Origin: Campylobacterota bacterium
GTDB lineage: Bacteria > Campylobacterota > Campylobacteria > Campylobacterales > JALSKU01
DNA: 11,289 bases
Assembly: GCA_013153915.1 (NCBI GenBank)
Contig: JAADDL010000084.1
Span: 1-11,289 of the forward strand
Direction of reading: 5' to 3'
In this document: positions 6,580 to 11,289 of the stretch, in pieces
Layout: each line of letters begins with the position of its first letter
Position numbering within the stretch: position 1 is the first letter of the stretch
Position numbers and translations under genes: made by a program
Notes under the pieces: generated by a model
Database searches by the model: none
What the model saw: only the letters and a program-made list of their open reading frames with translations
Told to the model about the DNA's origin: nothing

Positions 6580-7726
6580 ATTTGTAATACCCAAGGGTGT
6601 TAAATTTGATAGGGTGAAAACCGATACTTTAAAGCCCTTTAGTGATGATATATTTGAATTTTTAGAGGAGTTGTCAAAAGAGCTATTGGGGCAAAAAGAG
6701 TATAGTGAATTGATCTCTCTTGGTTTTTGGCTTAGAAAAGCGCATATCAAAAAGATTTCTCAAGATTTTTTAAGTAGATACAGATATATTTTGCCCAGAG
6801 GAGTGGTTTTTCATATCGCTCCAAGTAATGTCGATACGATTTTCGTTTACTCTTTTGTATTGTCGATGATGTGCGGAAATGTAAATATCTTAAGGATAGG
6901 GCAAAAGACTTCCGTTCAAATCCTAACTCTTTTGGGTATCATACAAAAAATATCTCAAAACTATAAAGCTATACAAAATTCTCTGTATATCGCAAGATAT
7001 GGATATGACGATAAGATAACTTCTTATTTTTCATCTTTGTGCGATGTGAGGATTATTTGGGGAGGGGATGATACGATAGATACCATAAGGCAAATCCCAA
7101 TAAAATCTACGGCTATTGAGTTGACATTTGCGGATAAATTTTCATTTGCTGTTTTGAATCTTGAAAAAATTGAGTTAAATGATCTCTTTTTTGAGAAATT
7201 GTATAGAGATTGTTTCACTTTTATGCAGCAAGCTTGCTCCTCTGTAAGGGCTATCTGTTTTTTGCCGGTAAGCAGAAGTAAAAAAGAGGAGTTTTGGAAA
7301 AAATTCGAAGAGTATGTTGATAAAAGAGATATAGCTTATGAGCAAAAAGAGGGGATAGATCGCTTTACCGCTTCAGTCTCTATGGCGATTGAGAAAAATA
7401 TCAAAGTAAAAAGCCAAAAATTATTTTATAAAATAGAGTTAAGCTCTTTGAGAGATATTGATAGAAAAAAGCACTGCGGGCTTGGTGTTTTTTACGATAT
7501 AGATATAGAAAATATAGAGGAGCTATTAAGTTTTAGTACAAAAAAAGAGCAAACTTTGGTGGTCGCAGGGATAGAGGAAAAAGAGCTTATAAGCGCTATA
7601 AAAAGTGTAAACCCGGTAGGATTCGATAGGTATGTTAGAGTCGGTGAAGCTATGAATTTCTCATCTGTTTGGGACGGATTTGATATTTTGGTCTCTTTGA
7701 GTAGGATTATTGATGTGGATATTTAA
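6560..7726 (+). CDS. LuxC-like acyl-protein/acyl-CoA reductase
   Basis: A 388-residue member of the LuxC acyl reductase family (Vibrio LuxC about 480), shorter at the N-terminus. LuxC accepts an acyl group on an active-site cysteine and reduces it with NADPH to the aldehyde; the candidate is Cys226 in FMQQACSSVR, the family's conserved CSS block. LPRGVVFHIAPSNVDT (78-93) and WGGDDTI (167-173) fit the aldehyde-dehydrogenase-type cofactor domain. Start is GTG 6560 behind AAAGGGG, overlapping the LuxE-like gene by 20 nt; the end overlaps the GNAT gene by 14 nt. The adjacency of LuxE and LuxC implies a fatty-acid-reductase-like complex making an aldehyde from an acid or from acyl-ACP. What becomes of the aldehyde is unknown; the SDR encoded three genes upstream could reduce it, or it could be condensed with an amine. 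The family call is firm, the physiological substrate open. Confidence 0.88.
   Translation: MILSELEFVIPKGVKFDRVKTDTLKPFSDDIFEFLEELSKELLGQKEYSELISLGFWLRKAHIKKISQDFLSRYRYILPRGVVFHIAPSNVDTIFVYSFVLSMMCGNVNILRIGQKTSVQILTLLGIIQKISQNYKAIQNSLYIARYGYDDKITSYFSSLCDVRIIWGGDDTIDTIRQIPIKSTAIELTFADKFSFAVLNLEKIELNDLFFEKLYRDCFTFMQQACSSVRAICFLPVSRSKKEEFWKKFEEYVDKRDIAYEQKEGIDRFTASVSMAIEKNIKVKSQKLFYKIELSSLRDIDRKKHCGLGVFYDIDIENIEELLSFSTKKEQTLVVAGIEEKELISAIKSVNPVGFDRYVRVGEAMNFSSVWDGFDILVSLSRIIDVDI
7703..7706 (+). promoter_or_regulatory. Ribosome binding site choosing ATG 7713 for the GNAT gene
   Basis: AGGA sits 6 nt before ATG 7713, inside the 3' end of the LuxC-like gene. The spacing favours ATG over the TTG one codon upstream (7710). 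Confidence 0.55.
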
Positions 7727-8246
7727 AGACTATAGGCTATTATCTAAGTCGGAAAATATCGAACTTTTAAAAATAAGAAATGATAAATTTGTGAGAGAGG
7801 CTTCCAATGATAGCAGTGTTATATCTTATGAAGATCATATGAAATGGATAATGGATTTGGATGACAAGAAGCGTTATATGGCGCTATTTATAGATGATAG
7901 TGTAGTGGGCGGATTAAATTATCAAGTAGAAGATAGCAATATCAAAAACTGGGGTATCTTTTTTGATAAAAATCTACCGCCGTTGATCTCTTTGATAGCC
8001 ACATATCTATTTATAGAGCATATGTTTGAAAAATATGATATATTATATTCCGAGGTTTTAAAAGATAACGAAAAAGCTTTGAGATTCAATCAATATTTCG
8101 GTGTTAGAAAGATAGGAGAAAAAGAGAACTCTTATAGATTGGAGTTGACAAAAAATGAGTGGGAAAAATACAAAAAGAGTTTTCAAACTTTAGAAAAAAG
8201 AGCCAAAAGTATCAAATATAGGTTTGAATGCCAAGAAGGAGAGTGA
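7713..8246 (+). CDS. pseH: PseH-like GNAT N-acyltransferase
   Basis: A 177-residue GNAT-fold protein; known PseH proteins are about 160-180. PseH acetylates the C4 amine of the UDP-amino-altrose intermediate, using acetyl-CoA. The order of elements fits: N-terminal LLKIRND (18-24), the HMKWI helix (42-46), strand pair YMALFIDDSVVGGLNY (55-70), and a C-terminal KDNEKALRFNQYFGV block (117-131) typical of sugar N-acyltransferases. The position between pseG and pseI supports the call. The oddity is the motif A region (84-99), FDKNLPPLISLIATYL, which has no Q/R-x-x-G-x-G/A loop for the CoA pyrophosphate. This suggests a different acyl donor, possibly the ACP of the same operon, or reduced activity. 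The lysine-rich tail (150-172) is longer than the fold needs. ATG 7713 is chosen as start for its AGGA site. The stop overlaps the pseI start as TGATG. The role in N-acylation of the sugar is likely; acetyl specificity is unproven. Confidence 0.72.
   Translation: MWIFKDYRLLSKSENIELLKIRNDKFVREASNDSSVISYEDHMKWIMDLDDKKRYMALFIDDSVVGGLNYQVEDSNIKNWGIFFDKNLPPLISLIATYLFIEHMFEKYDILYSEVLKDNEKALRFNQYFGVRKIGEKENSYRLELTKNEWEKYKKSFQTLEKRAKSIKYRFECQEGE
8236..8241 (+). promoter_or_regulatory. Ribosome binding site fixing the pseI start at 8246
   Basis: AAGGAG lies 4 nt before ATG 8246. An upstream in-frame ATG at 8228 precedes this site and would add the non-conserved residues MPRRRV, which are the translated Shine-Dalgarno itself. 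The start at 8246 gives the 343-residue length I recall for C. jejuni PseI. Confidence 0.8.
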
Positions 8247-9277
8247 TGAAGATAGGAAAATATGATACCGATAAGCAAGTGTATATTATTGCCGAATTGT
8301 CCGCAAACCACAACGGCAGTTTTGAATTGGCAAAAAAAACTATAGAGGCGGCAAAAGAAGTCGGGGCAGATGCCGTAAAACTTCAGACCTACACTGCTGA
8401 TACTTTAACTTTGGATTGTAAAAAAGAGGATTTTGTTATCAGGGGAGGGACTCTTTGGGATGGCAAAACTCTCCATGAGTTATATAAAGAAGCATATACC
8501 CCTTGGGAGTGGCATGAGGAGTTGTTTGAGTATGCGAAAAAGATAGGTATAGATATATTTTCGACACCTTTTGACAAGGGTGCGGTAGATTTTTTAGAGC
8601 GGTTGAATCCTCCGGCTTACAAGATAGCCTCTTTTGAAATAACGGATTATGAGCTGGTAAGATATGCGGCAAGCAAAGGCAAACCCATCATCATCTCTAC
8701 AGGCATCGCTACAATCTGCGAGATACAAGATGTTGTAGATATTTGCAAAGAGGTCGGCAATCATAATATAATTCTTTTAAAGTGCACCTCTTCATATCCC
8801 TCACCTCTTGAAGATGCCAACCTAAGAACTATCCCTAATATGAGAGAAACATTTGGCGTAGAGGTAGGTTTTAGCGATCATACCCTGGGTATTGCGGCTC
8901 CGATTGCAGCGGTGGCACTTGGTGCTAAAGTCATAGAGAAACATTTTTTGCTTGATAAAAGTATCGAATCGCCCGATAATAAATTTAGTCTTGATAAAGA
9001 TGAGTTTTCTATGATGGTAAAAGCGATCAGAGATGCCGAGAAACTCTTAGGCAAGGTTGATTATTCGCTAAATGAGCAAAAGAAGAAAAACAGGACTTTT
9101 GCCCGAAGTCTTTATGTTTCAAAAAAGATAAAAAAAGGCGAAAGTTTTACAGAGCAAAATATCCGAAGCGTTAGACCAGGTTATAGTCTTCATCCTAAAT
9201 ATCTAAAAAATATCTTAGGAAAAGTGGCAAAAAAAGATTATGAAATGGGCGATAGGATAGAAATAGATTTTATATAA
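8246..9277 (+). CDS. pseI: Pseudaminic acid synthase PseI
   Basis: PseI condenses 2,4-diacetamido-2,4,6-trideoxy-L-altrose with phosphoenolpyruvate to give pseudaminic acid, using a divalent metal. The 343-residue protein has the NeuB/PseI TIM barrel (1-275) followed by a SAF/antifreeze-like domain (about 285-343, beginning RSLYVSKKIKKGE). Visible marks are IAELSANHNGS (15-25), AVKLQTYTADT (43-53), FSTPFDKGAVDFLE (105-118), KIASFEITD (126-134), SDHTLG (210-215) and VIEKHFLLD (229-237). His212 and His233 are the probable metal ligands by comparison with NeuB. ELSANHNGS and IESPDNKFSLD favour PseI over sialic (NeuB) or legionaminic acid synthases. The enzyme is cytoplasmic. Its start overlaps the GNAT stop by one base (TGATG), and Maf follows after 14 nt. 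CMP activation would need PseF, which is not in this window. Confidence 0.95.
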   Translation: MKIGKYDTDKQVYIIAELSANHNGSFELAKKTIEAAKEVGADAVKLQTYTADTLTLDCKKEDFVIRGGTLWDGKTLHELYKEAYTPWEWHEELFEYAKKIGIDIFSTPFDKGAVDFLERLNPPAYKIASFEITDYELVRYAASKGKPIIISTGIATICEIQDVVDICKEVGNHNIILLKCTSSYPSPLEDANLRTIPNMRETFGVEVGFSDHTLGIAAPIAAVALGAKVIEKHFLLDKSIESPDNKFSLDKDEFSMMVKAIRDAEKLLGKVDYSLNEQKKKNRTFARSLYVSKKIKKGESFTEQNIRSVRPGYSLHPKYLKNILGKVAKKDYEMGDRIEIDFI

Positions 9278-9280
9278 AAT

Positions 9281-9286
9281 AAAGGA
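9281..9286 (+). promoter_or_regulatory. Ribosome binding site of the Maf gene
   Basis: AAAGGA lies 5 nt before ATG 9292, within the 14-nt gap after pseI. The gap is too short for a separate promoter or a terminator, so maf is probably co-transcribed with pseI. Confidence 0.7.
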
Positions 9287-9291
9287 AAAGC

Positions 9292-11289
9292 ATGAACAAT
9301 ATACAGCAACAAGTTTTACAGACATTTAAGAACAATCTAATATACCTCTCTCAAAACCACCCCGAAGTTTATAAGAAAGTCGATATATTAAATCAAGCTA
9401 TAGAGAACGGCTCGTATAAAGAAAAGTATGAACTTGAGTATAAAGATGAGGGATATTTTGATGTATTGGATACGGTGACGAATGAGTGGTTGTACGGTTC
9501 ATCTAGTATCGAAAAAGCCAAAGAGATGGCAAAGGAGATAAATTATCGAAAAGATAAAGGCGTTATTGAAACCTTTTATAACTACTCATTTGATGATAAA
9601 GCCATTGAATATGCAAACGAAGAGGATCCTACCGTTTCTCGTTTTGTATTGATAGCTCCGGTTGTGGGTTTTCTTGAGAGGCTGATAGATAAAAATACAA
9701 AAATGAAGCATATATATAAATTTATGTTTTTTGGAGTAGGGCTCGGGCTTCATGTAGAAGAGATTCATCATAAGATAGATGCTTCAATGTATTTTATCAT
9801 TGAAGATAATCTTGAACTTTTTAGACTTTCTTTGTTTGTTACCGATTTTTCTAAAATAGGCAAAGATAGTGAACTCTATTTTGCTATCATGTGTAATGAT
9901 GCGACTTTAAAAAAAGAGTTCGAAAAATTTTATCACAATAGTTTTATAAGAAATAATTATATAAAATACTCTCTTTTGTATCCAAATTATAGAGAAAAGA
10001 TAGCCAAAATTCAAAACTTTATAGTTACTCAATCCAGCCAGACATATCTACATGATAAACTTTTAAAGAAAAATGTTAGAGTTATTGAGGCTATCAAAGA
10101 GCGTTTTAACTTTTTTGATGTATCCAGGCATTATGGAGAAAATTCTCCTTTTGCTAAAAGGCCTATAGTCTTAGTGGCGGCAGGACCCTCTTTGGCAAAA
10201 GAGATAGAGTGGCTCAAGAAAAATGCTCCGTTTGTTACCGTGGTAGCTCTTTTTATGACTTCAGCCATACTTTATGAAAATGGTATAAAACCTGATATTA
10301 TACTTCATATAGATGAAAATTATAAGCCTGTTAAAAAGACTCTTGATAAGATAGAGGACAAAACTTTTTTTAAAGATTCTATATTTTTACTTGCACCAAG
10401 CGTTGAGATGGAACTTTTTTTAGAGATAACGAGTAAAGATAAGATATTTGTGTTTGAGGATAGGACGAGATATAGGTTTAATAAAGGTCACTTGGAGAGT
10501 GTTAGTGTTGGCGAGATAGGCTATGCGCTTTCTTTGCTTTTTGGCGCCAAGGATATATATCTTTTGGGGCTTGATTTAGCTCTTGATCCGGAGAGCAAAT
10601 CGACTCATGCAAAAGGACATTTGAGCTCCAAGAGTAAAAAGGAGATAAAAGATGCTATGTCGAATGATGGTGTTTCGTTGAGAGGTAGTGAGTTTTATGT
10701 TAAAGGAAATTTTTTAGATAAAGTTCCGACTCTGCCTGTTTTTGATGTTTCTATACATTTGGTAAATGAGTTTAGTCAAAAATTTAAAAAACCATATCAA
10801 AATGTCTATAATCTTAATAATGGAGCATATTTTGAAGGGGCGGTGCCAACTAAATCTTATGATGTTGATTTGTCAGATTTTCAAGAAAAAAATAGTGCTT
10901 TTATAAGCACAATATATAGTTTTTTGATGGATAATGCATCAAGTGAGATGGATGAAGAAGAAAAAATTGTATTTAAACAGAGGGTGCAAGAGGCAAAGGA
11001 TAAAAGATTTGAGATTGTAGGATTTGCCTCTCAAAGATATCCTTCAATGGAGCAATTTCAAAAAGCTTTTGTGCGTATAGCAGAAAATTTAATATATACA
11101 CCAAATAAAAAGGCTGGAGAGATATCGCAGATATATTCAATATATCTTGAAAATATAGGAGGTTATATAGGAGATTTTTTTAATACGGTGGATATTGATA
11201 ATCCAAAAAGAAATATCAAAAAGTTTCAAAAAATTATATCTAAACAGTTTTTGAAGATTATTGATAAGTATCTTGAGTTTATAGAATGA
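9292..11289 (+). CDS. maf: Maf-type motility accessory factor (flagellin nonulosonic acid transferase)
   Basis: A complete 665-residue protein; TGA at 11287-11289 is the last codon of the window. Maf proteins glycosylate serine/threonine residues of flagellin with pseudaminic or legionaminic acid in the cytoplasm before export. The central domain (about 265-450) is the MptE-like/DUF115 sialyltransferase-like fold: PIVLVAAGPSLAKEIEWL (291-308) is the nucleotide-sugar binding loop, followed by GIKPDIILHIDEN (331-343) and IYLLGLDLALDPESKSTHAKGH (422-443). Residues 1-260 match the Maf N-terminal domain (ADP-like GVGLGLHVEEI at 148-158, YFIIEDN at 167-173). Residues about 500-665 form a helical C-terminal region rich in charged residues. 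The position directly after pseI implies the substrate is CMP-pseudaminic acid or a derivative made by the genes upstream. Many Campylobacterota carry several maf copies; whether this one is alone cannot be seen. Confidence 0.93.
   Translation: MNNIQQQVLQTFKNNLIYLSQNHPEVYKKVDILNQAIENGSYKEKYELEYKDEGYFDVLDTVTNEWLYGSSSIEKAKEMAKEINYRKDKGVIETFYNYSFDDKAIEYANEEDPTVSRFVLIAPVVGFLERLIDKNTKMKHIYKFMFFGVGLGLHVEEIHHKIDASMYFIIEDNLELFRLSLFVTDFSKIGKDSELYFAIMCNDATLKKEFEKFYHNSFIRNNYIKYSLLYPNYREKIAKIQNFIVTQSSQTYLHDKLLKKNVRVIEAIKERFNFFDVSRHYGENSPFAKRPIVLVAAGPSLAKEIEWLKKNAPFVTVVALFMTSAILYENGIKPDIILHIDENYKPVKKTLDKIEDKTFFKDSIFLLAPSVEMELFLEITSKDKIFVFEDRTRYRFNKGHLESVSVGEIGYALSLLFGAKDIYLLGLDLALDPESKSTHAKGHLSSKSKKEIKDAMSNDGVSLRGSEFYVKGNFLDKVPTLPVFDVSIHLVNEFSQKFKKPYQNVYNLNNGAYFEGAVPTKSYDVDLSDFQEKNSAFISTIYSFLMDNASSEMDEEEKIVFKQRVQEAKDKRFEIVGFASQRYPSMEQFQKAFVRIAENLIYTPNKKAGEISQIYSIYLENIGGYIGDFFNTVDIDNPKRNIKKFQKIISKQFLKIIDKYLEFIE

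Noticed and set aside
7710..7712. TTG 7710 as the GNAT start
   Set aside because: The ATG one codon later has a suitable AGGA site and is the preferred codon.
5518..7726. A bioluminescence (lux) operon
   Set aside because: No luxA, luxB or luxD is present, and the neighbours are nonulosonate and flagellin glycosylation genes.
8228..8245. Upstream ATG at 8228 as the pseI start
   Set aside because: It would translate the Shine-Dalgarno sequence into MPRRRV; ATG 8246 has AAGGAG at good spacing and gives the family length.
8246..9277. NeuB (sialic acid) or LegI (legionaminic acid) synthase
   Set aside because: ELSANHNGS and IESPDNKFSLD blocks, and the PseG/PseH neighbours, favour PseI.
1175..9771. 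Minus-strand open frames (for example 1175-1459, 3480-3785, 6376-6750)
   Set aside because: Each lies fully within a strongly supported plus-strand gene, shows no recognisable domain and has low-complexity composition expected of AT-rich antisense frames.

Overview
The window is 11.3 kb of AT-rich DNA, completely filled by co-oriented (+ strand) genes. It reads as part of a flagellin-glycosylation / pseudaminic acid (Pse) island of a Campylobacterota (epsilonproteobacterial) genome. The reasons are the low GC, the Lys/Ile/Asn/Phe-rich proteins, the PseG-PseH-PseI set, and a Maf-type motility accessory factor directly after PseI, the same order as in the Campylobacter jejuni flagellar glycosylation locus (recalled, not searched). 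Genus cannot be fixed from the sequence; a Sulfurimonas-, Sulfurovum- or Arcobacter-like organism would fit.

Layout. 1-2484: two tandem paralogues of the CDP-glycerol glycerophosphotransferase (TagB/TagF-like) family. The first is cut by the left edge of the window, because its frame is open to base 1. The second carries an extra N-terminal Rossmann-like module. 2488-3333: PseG, the UDP-sugar hydrolase of the Pse pathway, whose only start that preserves the catalytic histidine is a non-canonical ATA. 3269-7726: a five-gene acyl-handling cassette made of an acyl carrier protein, an SDR ketoreductase, an ANL-type AMP-dependent ligase, a LuxE-like acyl-protein synthetase and a LuxC-like acyl reductase. 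7713-8246: a PseH-like GNAT acyltransferase. 8246-9277: PseI, Pse synthase. 9292-11289: a Maf glycosyltransferase whose stop codon is the last codon of the window.

How they may work together. PseG releases the 2,4-diamino-type hexose from UDP, the GNAT N-acylates C4 (before PseG in the pathway), PseI condenses the product with phosphoenolpyruvate, and Maf puts the CMP-activated sugar on flagellin. PseB, PseC and PseF are not here and are expected nearby. The acyl cassette lies exactly between pseG and the acyltransferase gene, and from the start of the ACP gene to the start of pseI every junction overlaps by 1-20 nt (65 nt at pseG/ACP), so the block looks like one translationally coupled unit. 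The GNAT lacks the usual acetyl-CoA pyrophosphate loop. The most interesting reading (inference) is that the cassette makes or reduces a non-acetyl acyl group that ends up on the nonulosonic acid or on the flagellar glycan. The TagF-like pair could add a phospho-polyol or related group to the same glycan.

There is no gene-free stretch longer than 20 bases. No RNA gene, insertion sequence, CRISPR array, promoter or terminator could be supported. All open frames on the minus strand are shadows of the genes described.
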